Part shown: one piece after another, positions 22,688-34,995 of the stretch
How the letters are laid out: the number at the start of each line of letters is the position of its first letter
How positions within the stretch are numbered: position 1 is the first letter of the stretch
NCBI GenBank assembly: GCA_963585895.1
Contig: OY757947.1
Span: 35,406,883 to 35,470,882 of the forward strand
Length of the DNA: 64,000 nt
From: Sepioteuthis lessoniana
Taxonomy: Eukaryota; Mollusca; Cephalopoda; Myopsida; Loliginidae
Reading direction: 5' to 3'
Notes under the pieces: model-generated
Told to the model about the DNA's origin: nothing
Seen by the model: the letters and a program-made list of their open reading frames with translations, nothing else
The model's database searches: none
Position numbers and translations under genes: made by a program

Positions 22688-25255
22688 GTATGTGTGTGTG
22701 TGTGTAACAAATTTTCTTTTATCTGTAAAATTAATTTTTCGGACTTTCAGAATCATCCAAAAACTGAATATTCGTTTCGTTCCTGAAATCCGAAACCAAA
22801 TATTGCATGATATGAATTTTGAAAAATAAAATATTCATAATAATTTCATAAAATAAATGAAAAAATTTAATTATAAATTTATTTCATAAAGAAAACTTCT
22901 TTTAATTGTATTTATTCACTCATGTATTTTTGAAGGGGACATGTGACTTTTGATAAATATGTTTTCCTTCTTAATAAATGTTCGTATTTTAGTTTTATCG
23001 TCTTTTTAAAACTAATCTATATACATATCTGCGAAATGTTTCTTTTTTCATTCATGTAGTTATTTATTTAAATAATAAATTACTTTATATATAATATATG
23101 TGTGTAAAAAAATTATCTGAGTTCACTTTGAGACCAATACGTTTTGCTACTTGCTCCAGGCTAAAAAGCAGAGATTTGATAATACTTTCAAGGAGGTATC
23201 TTCTGCTTCTCAACTTTTTTTTTATATGAATCCATTTACTTTCATTAAATCTATTGTCAATCGTATAACATTATCTTGGTAGATTATGAAGAGAAATAGT
23301 TCCAAAGTATCTCTTCGCAATACACTAGTGATAAGGTCAATGAAGAATTTTGCCATATTTCATATTTTTGAGAAATACTGGATATATTTTATGCGTCTCG
23401 ACTTTTTTCAGTTTGAAACCATTTTCTTTCGTTAGATCTATTGGCATTTGGGCCGATACATATGTCGATCAGTCAAACTTGTAAGGAGAGATATGACACG
23501 AAACTAGGCTAGGATGGCAAAGGAAATATAGTAAATTTGAAAGGACAACTTCTTATTTTGCAAATAGTGAGAATGAAGTGTTTTGTTGGTCTGTTCGAGG
23601 TGCATTAATCACAAAGTTGCCAGGTACGTGTGTTTTGCTTCCGGAGCAAAAGTTGCCGATTTCTCCGAAGTTTCTTGAAATGCAGGAATCTAGAGATGAC
23701 AGCGTACCGGGGTGCTGGTATTATCGTGTCTCGTGCTGATAGTAAGGTTTATAACCCTAAAAAGGCAGTAAAATAAGAGGATATAGCATAGTCCTTAAAG
23801 AACTATAAAGACTTTCGATGTAACACTGAAAAGGCATGAAAAAATCTTGTGTGGTTTTAGACCTGAAAAGGCAGGAAATAGGGAAAACTATGTTAGTAAC
23901 TTGAAGACCCCTTTTTGACATGATGCACAATTTGGGTTGGGGAACATAACAGGAAATAGACCGGTTCCAGAAATGGGGAGAGTGACTTGAAGACCCCATA
24001 CATACATTCCAGTTAATGAAAGGTAAAGAAATGAAAAAGATTATATTTTTGGACATCAGCATTTTTCTTTTCCCTGCAAATAACAGCTGGAGTAACGATT
24101 GGACCGTTATGTAAGATGATTATAAAGACTGTTTCTGTAGCACTAAAAAGGACTGAAAAAAGAGTTTCAGAATTTTAGTCTTGAAAGGAACAGAAAAAAA
24201 GGAAAGCTGGAGTAAAAGCTGTTCCACAGCTGGATAATGAGAATGAAGAGTCTGGTCATGTGGGTCTTGGTTTGGCAGGACTGATACGTGTGCCACTAAT
24301 GGATGAGGTAAGGAATTAGGTCGAGGTAATAAGGAAAAAGGAAAGCTGCAATTAAGGCTGAACCACATTTATCGGTGGCGTAATTGTGTAACATCACTAA
24401 ACTCCTCGGAGAGTGGAAATTTTTAGAACCAACTCGGTGGTATTTGCAATCTTCTATGAGTCTACCGGTTACTGATATCGGAAATCCACGACAAAATTTC
24501 AAACACCAACTCAGACGATATTTTCGAGACCAATTAATTCTTCCATCCTTCTCGAAAGTACTTTCTGTGGAGCAGAGAGGGTGGTATTTGCAGGCATCTC
24601 TATAAGGTATAATGTTTTTTTTTTTTCATTATTACCCATAATTAAGGAGAAGCTTCCTGTCCACAAATCGGACACGTGCTTACTCGGTAAATAAACAAAC
24701 ACATTCCGCTATAAAAAAGAGTGTAATTTACGGTGTATGAAAAGAAGGAAAAATTTAGACGTACAAAAATAAGATTAAGTTTTCTTAACAATATGTTTAA
24801 TTAATTACAAATCTGATTCCGTCTTATATATTTTGAATTGAAATAAAAGTAAATCTTGTCACGTGGAAAAATCTAACAACAAAATCCACATCAATCATGC
24901 TATTGTCTTCATAACAACATACGAATTAAGCATATACTGTGGGGGATAGAAATGTTAATTGATCTTTATTTACAAAAAGAAATCCCCAATGATATACAAA
25001 ATAATATAATCAAGAAAAGCTTAAATTAAAAACAGATTTAAATGATTCTTAAAATATTATCTGACAAATAAAGAAGAAAAGAAATATAATTCATCGGAAA
25101 AAAATGATATAAATCTATAATTCCAATTATTTGAGAGTCGGACGATGCAAAAATTAGCATTTTTTTTTTTTAAATATTTAAAGTGGTATGTATCTAAACA
25201 TTTATTTTCCCCTCGGCAAATAACATACAGGACCCGAAGCCTATTTCATTAGTTG

Positions 25256-25314
<59 letters not shown>

Positions 25315-26558
25315 GAGTGATTATTCGTGATAGTTGACAAATATACAAATCATAATTTTTCGATCTTCACTTCAAGTTACGGCACGAACATTTTTCTTTT
25401 TAAAGTATGGGTGATCAAAGGCGTAACCATCCGGGGTTTTTATGCTGATATGTTCCTCGAAAGTGTACGTCTCTTAAGCTCTTAAGCCTTTCTCTTTTTT
25501 ATCCTTGAGGCCACTGTAGAAAAAATATCGTCCAATGAAAAAACACACTAAAAAACTGCTGAACGTTTACTAGATTTTTTGTGTCTATAAAAAATGGTTC
25601 TTGATGCCTTCTGGCTTAATACTCAGCGTTATAACGTACGTATCATGGTTAGTTTTTTTGCAGTTTTGTTTGTTGATGGCAATTTTCTTTGCATTCTCGT
25701 GTTCGTTGGCCTTTCCAATGAGACTTTTTCAGTTTAAATAGAGAGGAAGAGTGCAAAATTAAGACGTTAAAAATGAGAATTAAATCTTCTTAACGGTCTC
25801 TTCAATGGTTTATATATCTGACTCTGTCTTTGTCTTCAATGGTTTATATATCTGACTCTGTCTTTGTCTTCAATGGTTTATATATCTGACTCTGTCTTTG
25901 TCTTCAATGGTTTATATATCTGACTCTGTCTTTGTCTTCAATGGTTTATATATCTGACTCTGTTTTTGAAACTGAAAACTGTGCAGAAATTTCTCTTGCT
26001 TTCTTACAAATTATTTTTGTCGCTTCAGTACTTCAATCCTGACCTTCCAAGATGTCAGGTACTGTTAAATCAACACAGCCCTGATCTTTTTGAGTTTGGT
26101 TGGGAGAAAATAAATAATTTCTTTAAATTGTAAATACTGAAAGAAAGTAAAATTGCTCATTTTATTATGTTTATTCAATTTATATAAAATAAATATTTCC
26201 TTTATTTAAAATTAAATTTATATATTACATTTACTTATATACATTTTTTATTTCTCATGAAAAGTAAAAGAATAAAAAATATCAGATTTTATTGTGTTTC
26301 TTTGTAACTAAAATAATACTGTTCCCTAGATATAATATGTCATTTGAATGATAAAAGAATGTGTAATGTCAAATGTTCTTATGTTTGTTTAAAATTTTAT
26401 CAAAACACATATTCTAATTTGATTGCTTTTTTTCAAATATTCCTATTACTAAGACAGAATAAGTATTTATCGAAAATGCTGAATGTATACTTGTTTTATT
26501 GTATCTATCAAATTTGTAACGTTGCAGCGGTAAACTTGACCTGAGTATAATCAAAGAA
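22402..26558. other. 3' flank and gene-free repeats
   Basis: 22402-23440 matches 55999-57100 (3' flank of the 55 kb copy) and, for its first 100 bases, the inverted 46930-47034. AT and TG microsatellites are at 22650-22705. About 23810-24100 and 24121-24370 are diverged direct duplicates of about 310 bp with no coding sense. 24400-24720 resembles 13340-13510. A CT run is at 25258-25308. A 34-bp tandem is at 25797-25965. The rest shows nothing I can name. Confidence 0.65.
25797..25965. repeat. 34-bp tandem repeat, 5 copies
   Basis: Five nearly identical copies of a unit containing CAATGGTTTATATATCTGAC followed by TCTGTCTTTGTCTT. The copies are almost free of substitutions, so the expansion is recent. 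Confidence 0.95.
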
Positions 26559-26584
26559 CCCCATCCTTCCGAAAATGATTTGTT

Positions 26585-26700
26585 TCATACTGTGTGATTT
26601 CTCAAACGATATGGATTCTTTCTCTGTGTTTTCGCATATGTTTCACCAAAATTTATTTAATGGAAAAAGCTGAGCCACACTCTTCACAAAAATATGGCTT
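26585..26700 (-). pseudogene. fossil thirteenth finger after the stop
   Basis: In frame after the TAG at 26701-26703 the minus strand reads KPYFCEECGSAFSIK, a TAA, then ILVKHMRKHR. This is a complete finger apart from the stop in its helix. The protein was once longer, or read-through would add only part of a finger. Confidence 0.8.
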
Positions 26701-27729
26701 CTATCCTCTGTGTGTTCGCATATGTTTATTTAAATTTGATTTTTGAGCAAAGGAAGAGCCACAAATTTCACAAGAATATGGCTTCTCTCCTGTGTGTGTT
26801 CGAATATGAATCACCAATTGTGATTTACGAGAAAAAGCCGAGGTACAGACTTCACAAGAATATGGCTTTTCTCCTGTGTGTGTTCGCACATGGTTCTTTA
26901 AAGTTGGTTTATGAGCAAAGGAAGACCCACAGACTTCACAAGAATATGGCTTCTCTCCTGTGTGTGTTCGCATATGAACCACCAAATGTGATTTACGTAA
27001 AAATACCGAGGAACAAATTTCACAAGAATATGGCTTTGCTCCTTTGTGTGCTCGCATATGATCCTTTAAAGTGGATTTTTGAGAAAAGGAAGACCCGCAA
27101 ATTTCACAAGAATATGGCTTCTCTCCTGTGTGTGTTCGCATATGATTCCTCAAAGTTGATTTTTCTGCAAAGGAAGAGCCACAAATTTCACAAGAATATG
27201 GCTTCTCTCCTGTGTGTGTTCGCATATGATTCCTCAAAGTTGATTTTTCTGCAAAGGAAGAGCCACAAATTTCACAAGAATGGGTTTTCTTTCTTGTATG
27301 TGTTTTTACATCGTCCACCAAATTTGATTTTCGTGAAAGCGAAGAGCCATAAATTTCACAAGAATGGAGCTTCTCTCCTAAGTGTGTTTTCATGTGCTCA
27401 ACCAAAGTTGATTTTCGTGAAAAAGGCGAGCCACAAATTTCACAACTATGTGGTTTCTCTCCTTTGTGTGTACGCTTATGCCTCATTAAATCTGATTTTT
27501 TTAAAAAGGACAAGCCACACACATTGCATGAATATCGCCTCGCTCCCGTGTGTGTACACTTATGCCTCGTCAAATTTGATTTGTTCCAAAATGACAAGTC
27601 ACAAATATTGCAAGAGAAAGGTTTCTTTCCAGTGTGCTTTTGCATATGCTCCTTCAGTTTTGATTTTCGTGAAAAGAAAGAACCACACTCTTTACAAGAA
27701 TATGGCTTATCACCAGTGTAGGGTGACAT
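26701..27729 (-). CDS. C2H2 zinc-finger protein, 12 units
   Basis: Encodes 342 residues from an ATG at 27727-27729, with an in-frame TAA about 40 bases upstream. Twelve 28-residue units are read, eleven with all four zinc ligands. Unit 5 has lost the second Cys (CEIY) and the first His (VDDV). Units 6 and 7 are almost identical (AEKSTLRNH). Linkers vary (TGEKP, TGKKP, KGAKP), so this array is more diverse than its neighbours and is the best candidate for a maintained DNA-binding gene here. On the minus strand the exon is preceded by TTTATTAATTACAG, with acceptor AG at 27809-27810, so the ATG lies in the terminal exon. The array ends at a TAG in a linker, beyond which a thirteenth finger is still readable to about 26600 but holds another stop. 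It is tail-to-tail with the 21.6 kb array. Confidence 0.88.
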   Translation of the reverse strand: MSPYTGDKPYSCKECGSFFSRKSKLKEHMQKHTGKKPFSCNICDLSFWNKSNLTRHKCTHTGARRYSCNVCGLSFLKKSDLMRHKRTHKGEKPHSCEICGSPFSRKSTLVEHMKTHLGEKLHSCEIYGSSLSRKSNLVDDVKTHTRKKTHSCEICGSSFAEKSTLRNHMRTHTGEKPYSCEICGSSFAEKSTLRNHMRTHTGEKPYSCEICGSSFSQKSTLKDHMRAHKGAKPYSCEICSSVFLRKSHLVVHMRTHTGEKPYSCEVCGSSFAHKPTLKNHVRTHTGEKPYSCEVCTSAFSRKSQLVIHIRTHTGEKPYSCEICGSSFAQKSNLNKHMRTHRG

Positions 27730-28949
27730 ATTTTGAGTAGAATTCGATATCAGGAAAGAAGAATGATTTTACAAAATTGATTTATCCTCCGTCCGTATCA
27801 GTATATACCTGTAATTAATAAAATAAATTAATATAATCATTGAAAACATTGAATACTAGCAATGGCATTTGATATAGGATATTACATTTACAAATTGGAA
27901 ATAAAGACGCGTAATAAAGTTGATATAATATCAAATATTTCAATATCTTAAGATATATCTCGAATTTTACATTTCCAATTTTAAAAGAAAGATGTGTAAT
28001 AAAGACATGCAGTTTATATAATATTGTGTGGATTGGGTTGTCAGTTCTCACTAAACTTGAATGTTAAAGGAATTATTACACCCTGGTCTAAATAACGTGA
28101 ATGAAATTTTGTTTTTTTATTATCCACGGTGGTTTTGATATTGTTTTTTCCTGATTCATCAATGAGTGATTCTGTTTTTTGTAGGAATGGTTGTAACAAT
28201 TTGAGAGATAAATACTTCATCTGTCTTTGATGGTTTTTGGTGGACAGAGCTGAGATAAATGTAATGGTTGTTTTGTAGAAGATTTTGTATTTTTTAGAGG
28301 AGGGTTTTGCTTAAGCTGGAAAATATAGCCAATTATTTGGTTCCAACTGGATTAGTTTCTCACTGAGAGTTCTGCAATTGTCTGCTTGGTTTTTTTTATC
28401 CTGATATGATATGATATTAAATAATCTGATTGTGAGGCTCTAGTAATGCTGGAGCTTTGGGGAAAGTGTAACAACCATGCTAAATTGAATAGTTAGAAAT
28501 AGAACTGTTTGATCATTTAACTGTGTGTAATCAAATGACTGATATTTAATTGAATAATTACTGATACAGAGAAATACTTGAAACCATTTAACTTTGTTGA
28601 CTTATGCTAAATTGAATTGTTAGATAAAGAATTGTTTGATAATTTAACTATTTGTTAAAAAAAATTGATGCTTAATTGAATTATTTGTGACAAATCATAT
28701 ATGTCTAATATATATGTATATACAGGATTTGGCATTGAATAACTTGGAATAATTTATATGCCATTAAATCAAATAAAACAACAGAAAAATGAACAAAGGT
28801 TTTTATCCTTCCCTTTTTCAAAAATCTGTCCTCGGAATCACTATGAACTATAGAAGCATAATCCTCACTATTATAGCTGCTAATTTTTTATTGCTATGCT
28901 TCTCAACCGTATCAAAACGCTAACAAATTGTATTGAGAAAAAAAGGTTG
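27730..28949. other. gene-free upstream region of 26.7 kb array
   Basis: Contains the putative exon start at 27808 (minus strand) and AT-rich sequence upstream. Bases 28430-28690 hold two diverged copies of an AATTGAATNGTTAGANA-type segment. No gene, promoter or TE could be named. Confidence 0.55.
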
Positions 28950-29265
28950 ATGGGAACTAAAGAATCTGCAGTTATACAGCCACTTACCTCTCATCTCACA
29001 AACCATCTAAGTAAGACGAAAAACATAAGCAGACAAGGATGTAAGGAAAAAGACAAACTCAGAAGCGAATTTCTTGTATGGACCATTCACATGGACGTAG
29101 CAGTGTTGGCTGAACAGCAAGAACTTACTGACGTCAGCTCCTTGCAGATAGTGGATCTAGTTGGTATGAACTGCTGGGAACGATTGATGATAGGGACTGA
29201 CGAAGAGATAGAGTCAAGGAAATCTGGACTTTCAGTGCGATTTAATGATGATAATGATCTTTTTT
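28950..29265 (+). mobile_element. RTE-type LINE 3' end
   Basis: In the frame-shifted reading this corresponds to the conserved RTE C-terminus seen at 36.1 and 44.5 kb (shadow frame RERLMIGTD-like; here WERLMIGTDEEIESRKSG). It terminates in a short GATGATGATAATGATC tail, the kind of simple 3' repeat that RTE elements carry in place of poly(A). The 138-residue ORF across it is the wrong frame of the LINE, not a gene. Confidence 0.65.
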
Positions 29266-29880
29266 CCATAAAATCAAGGGAAGAATATTATGGGCACAAT
29301 CATATTTGGTGATTAGGTTTGACATGAACAGCCGATTGAGCAGATCGGACCTCACCGACCACCCGTCTAGCCCAGTAAGAACCGGAGTTGGGTGTTGCTA
29401 GTCAATTCACCTCTTGATTTCCGTGTCAAGGACTACTCAACCTCAGAACCACATCCCCAATCATTATGGGTTGCCATGTTCGGCTGACAGGGGGCCATGA
29501 TGAGGGTTTTTTCCTCCCTGCAGACGTATAGTCACCGTATTCTACCACACCAGTCTACAAGGCGAATCCCTTCCTCAACTATTTCAAGTCTCCTCAAGTC
29601 TCCAAGGAGTTTTACCTCGCTACAGAGGTGCAGTCATAGTACTCTACCACCCCAGCCGACAAAACGGATTATCTTATGTATTCTTTTAGTAAAATGCGAG
29701 AATCTTATCGGGCTCGTTCATTTAAGTTTTGGAGAGTTTGCTAGGTTTATTTCACAAAAACAAAATGTGGATTGGAGAAGATAAATAATATTATTCACCT
29801 ACATTTTATAGAACCGAAAAATATTTGTGAAAAATCATTTACAGACTGAGCAAAAATTACAATAATGTGCATTTGATCCA
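29266..29880. other. LINE-associated repeat and gene-free sequence
   Basis: 29530-29665 carries the GGAGTTTTACCT and CAGCCGACAAAACGG core that is also amplified at 6766-7085. The remainder is unassigned. Confidence 0.55.
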
Positions 29881-30419
29881 GTGTGTTGTGAAGACAGAGC
29901 ACGCGTACTGGGCCGTGACGTAAGGGGAGAGGAAGGCACCCTCCGATGGAGACGGTAAGTGTGGTTCCGGGAATTCCTGCAGTTCTCACAGGGCGGACTT
30001 TTTCCCTGTGCGCAAAACTTGTAGGGCACCTGCCAGTGTATGGTTGGATTCGGGCAGCAGTGGGTGTAATAAAACGCAGGGAGACTGCGGTAACCTCAGA
30101 ATGGGACTACCAGATGAGTGATGCTCTCCTCACACGAATGATTGCAGAAAGTTTTGAGAGAGCGACACATGAGGACACCACTAGATGAGAGGGGTGCGTC
30201 GACTGGAAAGAAATGAACATATCGGATTCTTGTTGGAGAAGGACGGGGTCGAGTTGGAATATGCATGTTGGTTGCGGTCCGCAAACGATGCACGGCACAT
30301 CAATCTTGCTAAGTTGAACGCTGTGGTAAATGGCGTCAAACTAGCACTACAATGGCAGGAAAGAAGTTGCACCTGCGCACCGAGACTTTTTGTGTCAACC
30401 ACTGGGTGTCCGACAAGGT

Positions 30420-31065
30420 ATGCGGTACAATGCTTTTTTTACCGTCTGGTCCCTTATCTTGGGCACAGTAGCAAATGTGGTACTATGCTGGTCACAGCAA
30501 CAAACGTAATACTACAACGTGCTTAATATAATTGCACGGTAACAAATGTAGTACCATCACTTGGTCGTGGGTTTTCAGGGTCGAATCCTATTTATGGCTG
30601 GGCCGTGGGTTTTTACTGCGGAATCCTGCGTCTGGCCGTCTCGCAGATTTTCCGGGTCGAATCCTGGTAACAGTGACAAATGCATTTTCGAATAGTTCTT
30701 TTATCAGTCCTGTATGTGCCCACATTGTGTTTGAAAGATCCATCGACAAACAAAGACACAATCCACCCGGAACTTCTTCTGACGGTTGGGGAGTTCCGTT
30801 GGAACAAAGCAGCCTGGCTGTTGGCAACTCAAAAACAAGAAGAATTCTCCATCAACAATTATTAATCATTTATTGTTCAATGTTCAGACTGCAAACAGTA
30901 GGACGAGAGAGAGGGGGGGGGGAGAGAGAGAGAGAAGGAGAAAGAATCTGTAAGGTTCTACGAATAGACAAAAAGAGACATTCCACCTCCAGGACGAGAG
31001 AGAGAGAGAGAGAGAGAGAATCTGTAAGGGTCTATGAATAGATAAAAAAAGACACCCACCTCCAG

Positions 31066-31113
<48 letters not shown>

Positions 31114-31515
31114 TCTGTAAGGGTCTATGAATAGATAAAAAGAGACACGCCTCCCAGCTCGATAGAACTTTATGAATGCAAAATTCTAACTGATTACTTT
31201 TTAAAAATTCGCTAATTTTTATATATTTAAAATTAGGATATCGGCGGGGGTGATGTGATCTTGCTAAATTATTGGATCATCTTTCACGCGTCCAAAAATC
31301 ACTGTTTTTATTTCTCCAATCAAACCTGTCACAGACAAGATATGAATCCATTTTGTTTACATTTTGGCCTTCCTGTGTTGAACGTTATGTACTCTCTTAA
31401 ACTTTCCAATTTGACTTATTTTTCCACTCAAAGAGTTCAGCTAACTTAACAGCTAACTGAAAAACTCGTGGCCAAATCAAACCAGGAAATAAAATAATTA
31501 ACCATCACAGATACT
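30420..31515. mobile_element. about 1.1-kb insertion in RNase H
   Basis: RNase H coding stops after NHWVSDK at about 30418 and resumes at LTGNARIRT near 31522, residues that are adjacent in the homologous element at 18.7 kb. The intervening DNA has no ORF of known family. It contains repeated GGTCGAATCCT and GTGGGTTTT phrases and the GA-rich minisatellite. It could be a solo LTR or a non-autonomous element. Ends are approximate and no target-site duplication was established. Confidence 0.7.
30903..31165. repeat. GA microsatellite with three interspersed 75-bp units
   Basis: Three copies of a unit reading AATCTGTAAGGNTCTANGAA then TAGANAAAAAGAGACA then CCTCCAGGACGAGAG alternate with GA runs of growing length (the last about 20 units at 31066-31109). 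It is a compound repeat. Confidence 0.9.
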
Positions 31516-32410
31516 GTGCCACAGTTGACTGGAAATGCAAGAATACGCACCAAGTCAGCAAGCGAGATGCTGATAAGGTGAAGGCTGGGAACCTTAAAGA
31601 GTCTCGTCTCAGAGTATAATCTGACAGTCAGCGTAAAACTGGTCACGTCGTCCAGCAACCTTTCCGACCAGGTGACATGAGTGCTCCACAAATGGTTGGT
31701 TGCCATGAAGCTGGGTGCAAAAAGGACGACTGGAAGCAAGTGATGCGTGGCAAAGGTTTGGGATGGATGTCATCCATTATGGTGGCAAACACGTTCTTAT
31801 CCTCATCGACTGTGGACACACCCGCTATGCAATTTGGTGACCATTTGCACAGAAAGACCCGGTAAGCGTTCATCGACAGCTATCGTTCGTCTTTTACGAA
31901 CGAGGAACACCGGAGGAGATTTTGACCAACAACGACACCGCCTTTTGCAACCAGCAAGTAAGCCAATGTCTGCACGAATTGAGGTCCGACGGTGGCTGCA
32001 ATGCGCGTATGTACCATTACATAACAGTATCACAGAAATTAGTCACCGTAGCATCAAGAGGATCGCTGCTAGGAAGCTGTGCATCACTGTTTCTACACGA
32101 ACTGGATTTCAGCAAAGGCAATTGACAGAGACGTTTGCGGGTCATATGATGTGGGGGATCCCGTCTGGATGAAACCCTTAGATAATCGATGTACCATCAG
32201 CTTCAAGCGTGGGCAAGTGAATCATGTGGTCAGTCAACAATTTGTCCTGGTCGATGGAATCCCACGTCACGTATCTGATCTCCACCCTGCTTTGGAGATG
32301 GGACATTCAGCGACCGCTAAAAGTAATGAGTCGTCTGGCGACGAGCTATCAATAGATTGCGGCAGTGGTACTCCCGAAAATTTAACCGCTTGCTCGTCGG
32401 ACGATTAAGA

Positions 32411-33639
32411 GGTGGACATTGTGATGCACGCCCCGCTTTTAACGATTACGTGGACCAAAACTTCTTATAATTATGTCAAAAGCTACGTCAATTAAACCTA
32501 TTAACGTTTCGATTTACCAAAATCATTTCTTTCCAGCATGAGTTAATGGGAGTCGATTCTTTTTAGTTCATTGAACAATAAAAGTAATCTCGTTTATTAA
32601 AGACCAAGACTTCTTCATTGGCTTTGGAGTTGGGGGGGGGAGAAAACTATAGCGAAATTTCGGGGAGGATTGATGGAATTTTTTCCATTTGCTTTTCGCA
32701 TGGCTGGAAGACAAATATTGATAATTATTCATCTAGTTCATATTCTATAAAATTTCAAGTTTTACCCAAAAAGAAAACAAAAAATCTCTGGCTGAAATTT
32801 TCTCATGGAGTGGCTACTTGGTCACATATGTCTCAATTGACAAAACTTTAAAACTGTAAAGAGTTTTAAAACGTTGAGGGGAGGAGATTTTCTGAAGTGC
32901 TACCAAGTAATTGCACCCCGTGTCTTTTCAGCTAGTTAAGTAAATTTAGACAGGATGAGTTATTTTATATGAGGACATTCAAATTTGTTTCGATCGATAA
33001 AAATGACAACAAATTAAATAACTTGTTTGCTCTTTTCAGAGACGATCAACATAAACAATGAAAGATCAGTAAATGATTTTACAACGGAACAACGAAAATT
33101 GACAGCGATAATATAGAATTAGTTATACACAATATTTAACACGAAATATACATTATTGAATAGTTAATAAAATTTACTTACAAGTACGTAATATACGATA
33201 ACTGAGATTCAATGTAGAATAGGTTGTCCGGCAAAAATATGGTTTCAAGCAGGGTTGTCAGATTAAGCCAGCTGTATTGTTTTCGTATTTATTGACTTCT
33301 TTTTATAATGGAATACAAAAATTAAAAAGTGAGAAATTTTTTCTTCATGAATTTAATTTAGAATATCTAGTTTAACGATTAACTTGTTATTTAGATTAAA
33401 ATTAAAAATAGTTTGATTTTTTATTTTAATTAATGTTTCCTATCTCCGTTAGACAATTGAGATATAACTTCTCTAGAAATGTATGAGTAATTTTGTGGTA
33501 AAAGAGAAAGAAAACACCTATCTCAAAAAACAGTTAGGGACCTTTGAGTTATTAGCTGATGTAAGAATCAATTAGAAGATACTTATCACTTTAAGTAAAG
33601 CTCGAAAGATCTACGAATGATTCTGAATTATATTTTCAT
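32411..33639. other. gene-free AT-rich region
   Basis: No coding region is supported. 32620-33300 shares weak similarity to the 15.8-16.2 and 49.3-50.2 kb flanks (TCTCATGGAG and AGGTTGTCCGGCAAAAATAT-type phrases). Otherwise nothing was recognised. Confidence 0.5.
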
Positions 33640-34010
33640 TACGTGACTAAGAAAAACCAATTTAAATTTGGGAAATCGTCCATCTAATTCACATCCATTG
33701 TACTGGTCTTGGCTGGAACTTTGTTGAAAGATGTCATCGATATTAAATAATGTTTCTTCCAGTCCATTTAGAATTCTTAACATCGTGAGATGGAAGATTT
33801 TCGGTGAGCAACTTATTCCAAATGGAAGATGGTTAAAAAAATACTGACCGAACGGTGTCACTTCGTGACAAGTCTATATTCTTTATCCAGCAGGATTTGT
33901 CAAAATCCAAGTTTTTCATAAAGTTTGAGAAATATTTTGCTGTCTTTACATTTGGCCAACTTTTCATCAACTTTTTTTATCGGCCGGATCTCTCCCAAAA
34001 TTGCTTAGTT
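33640..34010 (-). pseudogene. Ty3/gypsy reverse transcriptase fragment
   Basis: The minus strand reads VDEKLAKCKDSKIFLKLYEK (motif A neighbourhood) at about 33915-33975, then in another frame TPFGQYFFNHLPFGISCSPK (33790-33860), then FNIDDIF (the x-D-D catalytic box) at about 33735. These are three consecutive RT motifs of gypsy elements with frameshifts between them. This lineage differs from the 17 and 30 kb elements, whose motif B reads GFGLN. No LTRs or other domains are nearby. Confidence 0.82.
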
Positions 34011-34995
34011 GAATAGATCATCGCAGATCCTCACATCTCCAGTTTTAGGTTAAAATAAAAACAAATTGAATATAGGCTTCTAAAAAAATTATTGAATGTA
34101 ATCTGCTAACAATAACTCCTTAAAAGAAAAATTCAATCAAAAAAAAAAAATAATAATAATCCTGTTCCAACACGAACCTAACACCATTCACTACCAAGAC
34201 AAGTGCAACTGCTACTCCAGCTAAATAGATCCAAACAGGTCACCTTAATTGATACGATCAATTATAAAAGTGGTGAACCTTACCGTAGGCCACCGTAGTA
34301 GTCCAATCACGAAAATGCACGTATATCACGCTATGGAATCCATAACTACGTACGAATTTACTTATTTATTACTTATTTACAAAAATAAATCCCCAATAAG
34401 ATGTGAAATATTAAAATGGAAACAATCTTTAATTAAAAATACAATCAAATGATTCTTAGAATATTATTTGACGAATAGCGAAGAAAAGAAAGATATTCGA
34501 TCAAATAAATCACGTATATAAAAATATCTTCCTTTGGCAAATCAAGTACAGGGTTCGAATCTCTTTTCAAAGGAGATGACTCAGCCTCTCTCTCTGTTTC
34601 TATGTCTCCGTCTCTCTGTCTGTCTGTCTGTCTGTCTCTCTCTTTCTGCAACTATTCGTGATAGTCCAGTAGGATAGAAATTATATTTTGATCTTGAATA
34701 TTTTTCATACAATAGTGTTGACAATAAATAAAATATTTTGTTCTTTTTCTAGTCGGTAAGTTTAAGCAATGAATGTTTAATAAAAATTGCCATGAATATT
34801 TTCTTTTTAAAGAATGGATGATCAAACGCGTTATCATTCATGGTTTTATAGTAATATATTCCCTTCAAAACATAAGTCTCTCTTTAGCCTTTGTCTTTAT
34901 TTCTCGTGCGGGCCTCCGTAAAAAGTATCGTCCAATAAGAACGCAGACTAAAAAGTCTATGAAGCATAAAATACATATATCTAATAAGTCAAAAT
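34011..34995 (+). other. duplicated flank, gene-free
   Basis: 34170-34500 parallels 12740-12890 and 24890-25110. A CT/GTCT microsatellite at 34587-34644 and the sequence after it parallel 14521-14858 and 25258-25560. No gene. Confidence 0.65.

Larger units (their letters stand above)
29881..32410 (+). mobile_element. second decayed gypsy pol, with nested insertion
   Basis: Plus-strand frames show the pol order of the same family as the 17-20 kb element: an RT/RNase H connection (about 29970-30180, VGHLPVYGWIRAAVGVIKRR), RNase H (about 30260-30420, LAKLNAVVNGVKLALQW), then after a gap RNase H end (about 31522-31640, LTGNARIRTKSASEM) and integrase (31700-32300). Integrase keeps the first Asp (ILIDCG, codon 31808-31810), but the second motif reads TNNDTAF with Asp changed to Asn. 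The C-terminal YDVGDPVWMKPL is present near 32140-32180. Frameshifts and stops are frequent, no LTRs were recognised, and the element is dead. Bases about 30420-31515 are foreign to pol. Confidence 0.82.

Noticed and set aside
22450-22829. ORFs rich in YIYIYIY or THTHTH
   Set aside because: Translated AT and TG microsatellites.
26694-27740. 348-residue plus-strand ORF
   Set aside because: It is the exact antisense of the 12-unit zinc-finger array and its 28-residue periodicity is inherited from the fingers; no domain of its own.
28896-29312. 138-residue ORF
   Set aside because: Its second half is the wrong frame of an RTE LINE C-terminus and the first half has no support.
30532-31041. 169-residue ORF
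   Set aside because: Runs into GA microsatellite-coded REREREG-type sequence inside an insertion; no homology pattern.
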